DNA from: Promethearchaeia archaeon
GTDB taxonomy: Archaea > Asgardarchaeota > Lokiarchaeia > Sigyniarchaeales > SOKP01
Length of the DNA: 64,000 bases
Reading direction: 5' to 3'
NCBI GenBank assembly: GCA_029856045.1
Contig: JAHQWG010000039.1
Coordinates: forward strand, 56,728 to 120,727
Below are positions 18,652 to 27,700 of this stretch, one piece after another; positions within the stretch are counted from its first letter, which is position 1, and each line of letters starts with the position of its first letter. Both the position numbers and the translations under genes were made by a program. Under the pieces are notes generated by a model, which had not been told where the DNA came from, ran no database searches, and was given only the letters and a program-made list of their open reading frames with translations.

Positions 18652-20190
18652 TTAACTTGAAGGTGGTGGAATAATTCCATAAGCGCGACCCATCCAATAA
18701 ATGCAATTATATGTTCGACCATCTCCTTCGGTTAAGCCATTTCCCTGACGTCCACCATCTTCTTCAAATGGATTATCACCCCAGAAGTTCCCAGGGTCAT
18801 AATACATCATATCAACTGTGGCAGGTTGCAACCAAAGTTCATCATCAAAATCAATTTCTAGTGAAATAGGTGCATACAGAATCCCTAATGGTCCATTTAG
18901 AATTTCACTCCACTTTTCTGGTGCTGGATTCCTTGTATGCCATGAGGGACGTTCTGTTGCATTAAAGTTTATATATGCTCCCTGTCCCCATTCTATATTA
19001 TTTTGAAACCGCATTAACTGGTCATAGATATCATTTCGAATAGTTAGATTTTCATCTCCCGTCCAAACAAGATAAATCATATTAAAAAAAGCATTACGAT
19101 GATATCTTATGAGCGGATAAGTGCCTTGAATATATTCATTAATAAAATATTGCTTTAAGTTAGGATCTTGTGTAGTCATAATTAAATTGAAGAGGTCCAT
19201 GTGTCCAAAATTCCATCCGTAGTACTCTTCAATTATGTTGAAAGCAGAACCCTCTCCAATACCATTCATATACATGTTTTTAGTTGCATAATAGTGCCAT
19301 AAATCATCATATAATCCAGGATATGCTATTCTACCCAAATTTAATAGAGATAAAATCCATTCTCCTGAGCCTAAGGTTGCTTTCAAGTCAGTTCCGCAAG
19401 GATTCCCATCTCCTCCAATAACCAGCCAGTTGGTTTCTCGAAAACCCTCAATTAATTGAGCGATTAATAGTTTTACACGTTCTTGAACCCATGGGTCATC
19501 ACATAACTGAAGTGCGCGCCCTAAACCAAACAAATAACCGCCCATTTCATCCTTTGAGGTATATAACCTACAGCGCCAGTTTTTATAATCTCCAGAACCA
19601 TTAAAATGCCTTACATGGGGGCTTAGCATCCAGTTGCTGACATGTTCATATCCTGGGATATTTTTATGCTCAGGAGCCCAATAAAATCTTGCCGGTATTC
19701 CCGGATAATCAGGACCAATTCCACCATTGGGAACAGCGAGCATATAAGAGAATCCGGTTAGTAATCCCTTTATTATTTTCAATGCATCTTCCATCATTGT
19801 TTGGTTTCCTTCATCTTTCGTTGCTTTGTATTTAAAGCAATAAGTAGCTAGTGAAGTTCCAGTTGATAACCCAGCATTATCGGTAGAATGGTAATATGCA
19901 GGTATCGTGTAGTTATAATCTGTGAATGTAATTGTTAAGGATAAATTTGAAGCCATATGGTATTGTTCAAATCGATCATCTATTTTTGCAGACCACTGAG
20001 CCATTTTGTTGAAATCGGGCTCAATAAAATCAGTCGTATTTAATCCGATAGTATAAGTAAAGGAGGCTATATCATCCAAAATATAAAATACACCGCCAGC
20101 GTATCCCAAAAATGAACCAAATGGGAGAAAAAATAACAATACTACAAGTAAATTATGTCGTTTTAAATGTTTTCTTGATCGAATTCTCAT
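18652..20190 (-). CDS. exported protein, possible alpha/alpha-toroid enzyme
   Basis: A 512-residue protein with a basic start and one hydrophobic segment (LLVVLLFFLPFGSFLGYAGG), so it is exported or membrane-anchored with the bulk outside. Several N-glycosylation sequons are present. The body is rich in Trp, Tyr, Asn and Gly with repeated helical stretches (for example MGGYLFGLGRALQLCDDPWV, then SGEWILSLLNLGRIAYPGL). This is reminiscent of six-hairpin glycosidase-like toroids, but no catalytic signature can be confirmed. Upstream of, and probably co-transcribed with, the multi-pass membrane protein. Confidence 0.7.
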   Translation of the reverse strand: MRIRSRKHLKRHNLLVVLLFFLPFGSFLGYAGGVFYILDDIASFTYTIGLNTTDFIEPDFNKMAQWSAKIDDRFEQYHMASNLSLTITFTDYNYTIPAYYHSTDNAGLSTGTSLATYCFKYKATKDEGNQTMMEDALKIIKGLLTGFSYMLAVPNGGIGPDYPGIPARFYWAPEHKNIPGYEHVSNWMLSPHVRHFNGSGDYKNWRCRLYTSKDEMGGYLFGLGRALQLCDDPWVQERVKLLIAQLIEGFRETNWLVIGGDGNPCGTDLKATLGSGEWILSLLNLGRIAYPGLYDDLWHYYATKNMYMNGIGEGSAFNIIEEYYGWNFGHMDLFNLIMTTQDPNLKQYFINEYIQGTYPLIRYHRNAFFNMIYLVWTGDENLTIRNDIYDQLMRFQNNIEWGQGAYINFNATERPSWHTRNPAPEKWSEILNGPLGILYAPISLEIDFDDELWLQPATVDMMYYDPGNFWGDNPFEEDGGRQGNGLTEGDGRTYNCIYWMGRAYGIIPPPSS

Positions 20191-20402
20191 TTTTTATACA
20201 CAAGATTACATTAAATAAAAGATTGGATTTATAATTATATAAATTTTAAATTTTAGATTTGTTAATTTAGAATAATTATTAAAGAGATTTTTTACAATAT
20301 TTTTAAAAATGTAAGTTAAAAATTAAAAATAATTCATAAAAAAAGAAATTATTTTAAAAAAGAGGATTTTCAGAATTATAAATCTTATTTAAAACAGCCT
20401 CT

Positions 20403-21017
20403 TTAAGTATTTAGTAAATATTTTATTGAAAAACCAGCTATATTTGAAAGATATTTAATTAATTTATCATCTGTATCAAATAATTTCATTAAAGATAAAT
20501 GATGAAATATAATCGCATTAAGAAGATTAAAAAGAAATATAAATACTTCAATCAATTTTTCTTCAGGTATTACACTAAAGTCTTTATTTATCATTCTTAA
20601 TTTTTGCGCTAGATCTTTAAAAATTTTAAAAATACCTTTTTTATGTGCTTCGAGTAATGTTTTATCAGATTGAATAGCAGATCTAAATGCTATATTATAT
20701 CCCTTATTTTCCTCATGATTTTTAAATAAATCAAAAATGAAATTATTAAGAAATTCTATGGTATTTTTATTACTAAGCTCAATTAAATCTTCTCTATCTA
20801 ACATAGTTTCCATTGATTTTTCGAAATATTTTCTTACAATATCTTCTTTACCTTTTGGAAAATATTTATAAATGGTTCCTATACTAAATTTAGCTGCATT
20901 TGCCACATGATTTGTGCTTGTTTTATGATAACCATTTTTTAATACAAGATCAAAAAAGATTTTATAAATTTGATTTATTTTTTTTTGTTTATTTCGAGAA
21001 AATTTTTTTCTTGTCAT
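20403..21017 (-). CDS. TetR family transcriptional regulator
   Basis: About 204 residues from ATG 21017 (MTRKKFSRNKQKK). The tracked start at 21074 would place a palindromic operator inside the gene and adds a non-homologous hydrophobic leader, so I prefer the later start. The TetR DNA-binding region is clear: KTSTNHVANAAKFSIGTIYK followed by YFPKGKEDIV. The C-terminal ligand domain is helical and divergent. It is divergent from a methyltransferase gene, with the palindrome between them, so it probably represses itself and perhaps that gene. Confidence 0.85.
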   Translation of the reverse strand: MTRKKFSRNKQKKINQIYKIFFDLVLKNGYHKTSTNHVANAAKFSIGTIYKYFPKGKEDIVRKYFEKSMETMLDREDLIELSNKNTIEFLNNFIFDLFKNHEENKGYNIAFRSAIQSDKTLLEAHKKGIFKIFKDLAQKLRMINKDFSVIPEEKLIEVFIFLFNLLNAIIFHHLSLMKLFDTDDKLIKYLSNIAGFSIKYLLNT

Positions 21018-21031
21018 CATAATAATATAAA

Positions 21032-21047
21032 ATGAGCAATGGCTCAT
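21032..21047. promoter_or_regulatory. TetR operator candidate
   Basis: ATGAGC-AATG-GCTCAT is a perfect inverted repeat with six-base arms, 15 bases upstream of the preferred TetR start and about 60 bases before the divergent methyltransferase. A TTATTTAAATA box for the methyltransferase lies about 30 bases to its right. An extra half-site-like ACTCAT lies near 21069. Confidence 0.55.
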
Positions 21048-21107
21048 AAATTTTATAAGTAAGCAAATACTCATTTATTTAAATATTAATTAAAACAGTT
21101 TAAAAAA

Positions 21108-21983
21108 ATGCCCCAAGGAGATTTAATAAAATTTCATAGATCAAATCATCAGAATGATCTTGATGTTCTCGAAGGTCTAATTTATCCTATATTTTCTAAG
21201 AAAAACAAAAAAAATAAGCAACATTGGAAGGAAATCCGCTCATTATTATTATCTTCCATGAAATGTGCTAAGGTTAATAAATTTAAAAGAACTATATTTT
21301 GGTTTTATGTAAATAGAACAATAACTAAAGGCTTGAAAAAAGGAAAACGATTTATTGAGGTTGAACATATACTACGAAAATTTATTAGAAAATACGTGGA
21401 TCATGAAAAAGATCGAAAGATCAATGCAATCAAACGCGCAAAAAGGAGTTTTGAAAAAGTTAAAGACTACATCGTAGGAGATAGGATACTAGATCTTGGT
21501 GCAGGAGATGGATTTTTGTCTTTAGAAATAAAAGAACAACTTGGAAAAGAAGTTGTGCTTATTGATATTGTAGATTACAATTATACAGACCTTCCATTAA
21601 TTTTGTACAATCCAGATGGAGAGATACCGTTAGCAGATGAGGGAGTAGATACTACCATTCTTTATACTGTTTTACATCATGCGGATAATCCAGAATATTT
21701 ATTAAAGGAAGCAGTGAGAGTAACGAAACATCGCTTAGTAATTTTAGAAGCATATGCTGAGGATGACGATATAAGAGTGACCAATAGCTTTTTCGATTGG
21801 TTTTACAATCGAGTAATTGGGGATGAAGATATCAATGTTCCTCTTAATTTTCGCAATCTGGACGGATGGGAAAAAATTTTGAAAAAATATGGATTTGAAG
21901 TGATTGAAAGTAAATATATTGGACTTGATGAACCTATTGTACCAGAATATAAAGTAATTATTATAGCTAAACATGCCAATTAA
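21108..21983 (+). CDS. class I SAM-dependent methyltransferase
   Basis: A 291-residue methyltransferase. A helical basic N-terminal region (about residues 1-115) precedes the Rossmann domain. SAM motif I is DRILDLGAGDGFLSLEI, the acidic end of beta-2 is VVLIDIVD, and the post-II region is TTILYTVLHHADNPEYLLKEA. This is the UbiE/Methyltransf_11 type; the substrate is unknown. A TTATTTAAATA box about 30 bases before ATG suggests a nearly leaderless transcript. It may be controlled by the divergent TetR regulator. Confidence 0.85.
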   Translation: MPQGDLIKFHRSNHQNDLDVLEGLIYPIFSKKNKKNKQHWKEIRSLLLSSMKCAKVNKFKRTIFWFYVNRTITKGLKKGKRFIEVEHILRKFIRKYVDHEKDRKINAIKRAKRSFEKVKDYIVGDRILDLGAGDGFLSLEIKEQLGKEVVLIDIVDYNYTDLPLILYNPDGEIPLADEGVDTTILYTVLHHADNPEYLLKEAVRVTKHRLVILEAYAEDDDIRVTNSFFDWFYNRVIGDEDINVPLNFRNLDGWEKILKKYGFEVIESKYIGLDEPIVPEYKVIIIAKHAN

Positions 21984-22190
21984 TAAATCTAATATTAAAT
22001 TAGACGAGAATTATCGAAAAAAAAAGAGACCTATGAATTTAGATTTATCAGGGTTAATATTATTCTTTCTTCAATAATGCTTGTAGGATTAATTAATACT
22101 CTAGGTTTTGAAGAAATAAATAAATTTTTTTTTCCGTTATCTTCAATATTATTTTTAGCAATAGGGATAATTATTAAAAAGATGAGATAG
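21973..22190 (+). pseudogene. small two-helix membrane protein, apparently frameshifted
   Basis: ATG 21973 overlaps the end of the methyltransferase and reads MPINKSNIKLDENYRKKKRP, then stops at about 22077. A +1 shift near 22050 continues into a good membrane-protein frame (ILSSIMLVGLINTLGF, then PLSSILFLAIGIIIKK) ending with TAG at 22190. Together they would give a soluble basic start and two membrane helices. This looks like one small gene split by a frameshift. Alternatively only the 37-codon ORF from ATG 22077 is expressed. Confidence 0.35.
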
Positions 22191-22275
22191 AAAGTAAATA
22201 TTAAAAATGTGAAAATTCAAATAATAATTGTTCTAAGAATAATATTTAGTTAAAAATATTTAAAAGGTTTTTAGA

Positions 22276-23052
22276 GTGTTTTTTCAAGTTAGTCAGTTGG
22301 CTCACGTTTCCGGGATAACTGCACTTATATCTAACTTTGCGGCTTTACTTTTAGCGGGAATTATATTTATTAAAGCATATAATGAGAAATCTCGAATTTT
22401 GTTTGAATTTGCTTTATGTGTAATGTTCACGTCTTCACCATGGTATCCAAGTGGATTCGGATATCTTAATCTTTTAATTACTGGTTCTCCACTTCCATAT
22501 GATATTTATATTATAATTGGAAATCTTTTACTTCCTCTCGCAATAATCTTCTGGCTTGATATATATCTTACGACAGTTAAACCAAGAAAGAGAAAGTTAA
22601 TATTAAGTATATATGTTATATTTTCGCTAATTTTCTGGATATATTCTTTTTATTTCTTATATTTTTCTCCAAATTCTCCTGTTGAAGAGATGTTAGGAAT
22701 AATAGATGACCCAACAAATCCATTTGATATTGATTATAAAGGATTTGTTTTAGTGTATTTAGCAGTTAGTATATTTACATCATGTGCAACCGGCTTTCAT
22801 TTTGCTGCAAAATCTTTAAAAATAGAAGAAAAAGAAATCCAATGGAAGGGGAGATTTTTATTAATCGCATTTTTATGCTTCGGTATAGGTGCTATCGCAG
22901 ATTCAGTTATTCCAATGAATGAGATCTCATTGGTGATTTTCAGAATAATATTAATTTTAGCAAATTTGTTTTTCTATATCGGTTTTATTCTGCCTAAGTG
23001 GATAAAAAAGATTATCTTTCGTGAAAATAAAACCCTGACAGTCGGAATATAA
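22276..23052 (+). CDS. seven-helix membrane protein of unknown function
   Basis: A 258-residue protein with about seven hydrophobic segments and short loops, starting at GTG. A TATA-like AAATATTTAAAA ends only about a dozen bases upstream, so the transcript is probably leaderless. The topology recalls 7TM sensor modules, but there is no attached signalling domain and no retinal lysine I can identify. No family assigned. Confidence 0.65.
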   Translation: MFFQVSQLAHVSGITALISNFAALLLAGIIFIKAYNEKSRILFEFALCVMFTSSPWYPSGFGYLNLLITGSPLPYDIYIIIGNLLLPLAIIFWLDIYLTTVKPRKRKLILSIYVIFSLIFWIYSFYFLYFSPNSPVEEMLGIIDDPTNPFDIDYKGFVLVYLAVSIFTSCATGFHFAAKSLKIEEKEIQWKGRFLLIAFLCFGIGAIADSVIPMNEISLVIFRIILILANLFFYIGFILPKWIKKIIFRENKTLTVGI

Positions 23053-23151
23053 ATTTTTATTGAATTTGAGATTTTTTTTTATTATATATTAAATTTCATT
23101 AATGAATTTTACATTTTAAAATGAAAGAGAATTTTTTGGGCATAAAATGAA

Positions 23152-23526
23152 ATGCGACTAAATAAAAAATTTTTAAAAGAATTTCAGGATTACGATTTTT
23201 CCCTAATAAAAGAAAAGGATATATTTTTAGTGGGATCAGCAAGGTTTCATGATTATTTCGTTAAAATTGAGTCGATCTTACAAATAAAATATAAAAAATT
23301 AGTTTCTATTGCCTCGGTGGATGGACTCTTGAATAAAGATATGTTTTCAGAAGATGAATGGGAAATTTTACAAGACATTGCATTTTCTAAATTAAAAGAT
23401 CAGAAAGCAATTTTAGTTTTAGATATAAATGGTTATATTGGAGATCATACAAAACAAGAGATAAAATTCTTTCAGAATGAAATACATAGACCTATATATT
23501 ATTTATCACGATTAAGAATTTCTTAA
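23152..23526 (+). CDS. small Rossmann-like protein, nucleoside 2-deoxyribosyltransferase-like
   Basis: A 124-residue alpha/beta protein. The opening IFLVGSARFHDYF, the central SIASVDGLLNKDMF and the ending AILVLDINGYIGDHTKQEI with PIYYLSRL resemble the small nucleoside 2-deoxyribosyltransferase/SLOG-like proteins, whose G-YIG..T..EI motif sits in the same place. Ligand and reaction are unknown. It may be co-transcribed with the 7-helix gene 99 bases upstream. Confidence 0.55.
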   Translation: MRLNKKFLKEFQDYDFSLIKEKDIFLVGSARFHDYFVKIESILQIKYKKLVSIASVDGLLNKDMFSEDEWEILQDIAFSKLKDQKAILVLDINGYIGDHTKQEIKFFQNEIHRPIYYLSRLRIS

Positions 23527-23639
23527 TTTTTAAGAGGAAGTTTTAGTAATATCTGGATATTCCTTTTTTTTTTTTAGTAATTTAAATATTTAGAATTAGA
23601 ACTAGACTAATTCATACATAATAGATTTTTGGATATTTG

Positions 23640-24392
23640 ATGATTAAGGATATTTTTATTATAAAGGATGGAGTTCCCCTATTAACTGAGCAATGTCCAA
23701 AAGTAAATGGGATCCTAAGTAAAAATGATAATGCACTTATGATTTCTGGGTTTTTCTCAGCCTTGGATTCTCTATCGGACCAATTTCAAGATTTTGGAAA
23801 TATTAGTGAATTAAAATTATCTAATGATATGAAATTATCTTTTATGAGGGACCCCAAAATCGATAATTTAATCTATATAGCATCAACAGATACAAAAAGT
23901 GATGAGAAATCAGTTAAAAAAATATTAAAAAAAATATCTTCTTCATTTTCAAATAAATATAATGCTGATATGTTAGAAAAATGGAGTGGTAAGCGAGCTG
24001 ATTTTAAAGAATTTAAAGAAGAATTAGAAAAAATTTATTCTTATGATGATAATTTAGAAGAGTCTAATAATAATCAAGATATGGAAGAAAAACTGGATGT
24101 TCAGAAAAATCACGAAGAAAATGTTAATGAAGATAAAAATGAACAAGTTATTGAAGTAAAAACTCCCCCTAAAAAAAACTCATTTTCAAATGCCAAACCA
24201 ATATTAAGAATTAAATCAAATTTAAATCCAGAAAGGTTTTTAACTGGAGAAAAGGCTATTAATATCATTAAAGAGATAAATGGAAACAGAACTGTTGCTG
24301 ATATCTCCAGTAAATTACAATACGATGAAAAGGAAGTTTTTAATATATGTAAAAATCTCATGAAAATGGGATTAATGTCATTTTGTATGTAA
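23640..24392 (+). CDS. longin/roadblock-like domain protein with C-terminal winged helix
   Basis: About 250 residues; ATG 23640 is preferred over the adjacent TTG. The N-terminal 130 residues (IKDIFIIKDGVPLLT, then LMISGFFSALDSLSDQF, then NLIYIAS) have the strand-helix-strand order of longin/roadblock-fold domains common in Asgard proteomes. An acidic, low-complexity linker (about residues 140-180) follows. The C-terminal 50 residues (INIIKEINGNRTVADISSKL, then EVFNICKNLMKMGL) form a small winged helix. In eukaryotes and bacteria such domains bind small GTPases; here a role as GTPase partner is inference. A TAATTTAAATATTTAG box lies about 50 bases upstream. Confidence 0.65.
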   Translation: MIKDIFIIKDGVPLLTEQCPKVNGILSKNDNALMISGFFSALDSLSDQFQDFGNISELKLSNDMKLSFMRDPKIDNLIYIASTDTKSDEKSVKKILKKISSSFSNKYNADMLEKWSGKRADFKEFKEELEKIYSYDDNLEESNNNQDMEEKLDVQKNHEENVNEDKNEQVIEVKTPPKKNSFSNAKPILRIKSNLNPERFLTGEKAINIIKEINGNRTVADISSKLQYDEKEVFNICKNLMKMGLMSFCM

Positions 24393-24451
24393 TTTATTGA
24401 TTTTTTTAAATTTGAAAGCTTTATAAAATAAAAACTGCCTGAATATGTTCT

Positions 24452-24741
24452 TTATTTGCTGAATTTTTTTTTAAATTGAAATTTCTCTGGCTTTTTAGAT
24501 AAAGTTTCATAAAGATCTTCGAATTTAAGGTTAAAATATTGTTCTTATTGAAATATTTTATCAAATTCCCAATTTAAATCAATATTTGTTGATTTTTGTT
24601 CAAAAATTTCTACTTCATCTTGATAAATTTTGAAAGATCTTTCAGATTTTAAGAGATAATAAGTGATAATTAAATCACTAATTTTATAACCTGCTCCTCA
24701 AAATGAAACGTTATTTACTGAATCTTTATTTGAAAAAAAAA
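24452..24741 (-). pseudogene. decayed ORF with two in-frame stops
   Basis: The gap between the longin-like gene and the repeat protein contains, on the minus strand, one continuous reading frame interrupted by only a TGA and a TAA. It reads GAGYKISDLIITYYLLKSER, then FEQKSTNIDLNWEFDKIFQ, stop, EQYFNLKFEDLYETL, and ends KKKFSK. Composition is protein-like throughout, which suggests a recently inactivated gene fragment. I do not recognise the parent family. Confidence 0.4.
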
Positions 24742-24775
24742 AAAATTATTAAAATTAAAATATTTTAATTGAAAG

Positions 24776-27700
24776 TTAGTTTCTAAATTTTATTCTCTTA
24801 GATTTATTAGAAATCACAATTAATCCTATTCCTGCAAGCAGTGAAATAATTATCCAGCCAGCAGGATATCCAGGAATCTCTGGAACACCATCACCATTGC
24901 CATCTCCATCACCATTGCCATCTCCATCACCATTGCCATCTTCTGTTATTAAAAAAAGAATATCATCACTAACTGGGGAAGTCTCTCCTATTGCATTTCG
25001 AAATTTCACATAAATTGAATATTCCGTATTGTTTATAGAGTCCTCTAAATACAACTGTTTTGTTGTAGCATATGACTCCCAACTAGTCCAAGCACCGGTT
25101 GTCCCGTTTCTGAAGCACATTTCTATTGCTCCATCAGCTGAGAGCGTGAGATTTACCAAAGTAGAATTAGTACTCCCATCTCCATTATTTATGATAATGG
25201 ATGGATTCAATGGTGGTGTTAATACCAAATATAAAATGCTATCACTAACTGGGGTGGTATCTCCTATTGCATTTCGAAATTTCACATAAATTGAATATTC
25301 TGTATTATTTGTAGGTCCTTCTAAATATAATTGTTTTGTTGTAGCATATGACTCCCAACTAGTCCAAGCACCGGTTGTCCCGTTTCTGAAGCACATTTCT
25401 ATTGCTCCATCAGCCGAGAGCGTGAGATTTACCAAAGTAGAATTAGTACTCGCATCTCCATTATTTATGATAATGGATGGATTCAATGGTGGTGTTAATA
25501 CCAAATATAAAATGCTATCACTAACTGGGGAAGTCTCTACTATTGCATTTCGAAATTTCACATAGATTGAATATTCCGTATTGTTTATAGAGTCCTTTAA
25601 ATACAACTGTTTTGTTGTAGCATAAGGTTCCCAACTAGTCCAAGCGCCGATTGTTTCGTTTCTAAAGCACATTTCTATTGCTTCATCAGCCGAGAGTGTG
25701 AGATTCACCAAGGTGGAATTAGTACTTGCATCTCCATTATTTATAATTATGGATGGATTCAATGGAGGTGACACTAATTTTTTATAAAATATATCGTTAT
25801 CCGTTCCCGAACCGCCATAATTCGTAGAATCATGCCACGCAATGTGTACGCTTCCAGAACCACTCGCTGCTATTGTCGGATAATGAGAATTACCAGTACT
25901 TTCCATGGTGACCACTTCAGTTATGGTCCAGGCTGAAGTAGTCGCATTCCAGCGCTTATAGAATATATCATGATCAGTTCCCGAATTGCCATAATTCGTA
26001 TAATCCTCCCATGCAATGTGCACGTTTCCAAAATTATCTGCTGTTATTGTCAAATAACCAGAATAATCAGTACTTTCTGTGGAGACCACCTCGGTTGTGG
26101 TCCAAGCTGCCATAGTCGCATTCCAGCGCTTATAAAATATATCCTCATCCGTTCCTGAATCATCATAATTCGTCCCATCATACCACGCAATGTGCACGTT
26201 TCCGATACCGTCCTCTGCGATTGTTGGACGCGAAGAATCATCGGTACTTTCCGTGGAGACCACCTCGGTTGTAGTCCAAACTGCCGTGGTCGCATTCCAG
26301 CGCTTATAAAATATATCATGATCAGTTCCCGAACCGCCATAATTCGTATAATCTTCCCATGTAATGTGCACATTTCCAGAACCGTCCGCTGCTATTGTTG
26401 GATAAAAAGAATCACCAGTGCTTTGCGTGGAGACCACCTCGGTCGTAGTCCAAGCTGCCGTAGTCACATTCCAGCGCTTATAAAATATATCCCAATCCGC
26501 TCCCGAACCGCCATAATTCGTCTCATCCTGCCACACAATGTGCAGGTTTCCAGAACCATCTGCTGTTATTGTTGGATCCCGACAATCACTAGTACTTTCC
26601 GTCGAAATCAATTCAGCTGTGGTCCAAGCTGCCGTAGTTGCATTCCAACATTTATAAAATATATCTAAATTCTTTCCAGAACCACTATAATCATACCATG
26701 CAATGTGCACGTTTCCAGAACCATCCACTGTCATTGTCGGATCCCGACAATTATAAGTGCTTTCCGTGGAGACCACTTCAGTCGTGGTCCAGGTCGCCGT
26801 TGTCGCATTCCAGTGCTTATAAAAGATATCCCAATCCGTTCCCGAACTACCATAATTCGTTTCATCATACCACGCAATGTGCACGTTTCCAGAACCGTCC
26901 ACTGCGATTGTTGGACGCCAAGAGTCATCGGTGCTTTCTGTGGAGACTACTTCGGTTATGGTCCAGGAGAATATAAAATATAGAATGCTATCACCGATTG
27001 GGGAAGTCTCTCCTATTGTATTTCGAAATTTCACATAAATTGAATATTCTGTATTGTCTGCATAGCCTTCTAAATACAATTTTTTTGTTGTAGCATATGG
27101 TTCCCAACTGGTCCAAGCACCAATCGTTCCGTTTCTAAAGCACATTTCTTCGGTTAAATCCGCCGAGAGCGTTAAATTCACTAAAGTAGAATTAGTACTC
27201 ACATCGCCATTATTTATAATTATTGATGGATTCAATGGGATGAATACCAAATATAAAATGCTATCCCCAACTGGAGAAGTCTCTCCTATTGCATTTCGAA
27301 ATTTGACATATATTGAATATTCCGTATTATTTATAGAACCCTCTAAGGACAATTGTTTTTCTGTAGCATAAGATTCCCAACTAGTCCATGCTCCTATCGT
27401 TCCGTTTCTAAAGCACATTTCTTCGGCTAATTCTGCTGAGAGTGTGAGAGTCACTAAGGTGGAATTAGTACTGGCAACTCCGTTATTGATAATTATGGAT
27501 GGATTCAATGGAGTTGATGCTAATTTTTTATAAAATATATCCCTATCTGTTCCTGAACCGTCATAGTTCGTCAGATCATTCCATGCAACGTGTACGTTCC
27601 CGGAACCATCCGTTGCTATTGTTTGATACCAAGAAGCACCTGTACTTTCAGTAGAGACCACCTCGGTTATGGTCCAAGTCTCCGTACCACTGTCCCATCG

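Noticed and set aside
20340-20410. Terminator hairpin AAAGAGG/CCTCTTT
   Set aside because: Arms of seven bases with a loop of over 30 bases are too weak to call a terminator.
24895-24960. Short tandem repeat as CRISPR or minisatellite
   Set aside because: The CCATCACCATTGCCATCT repeats encode the GNGDGD linker of the surface protein and need no other explanation.
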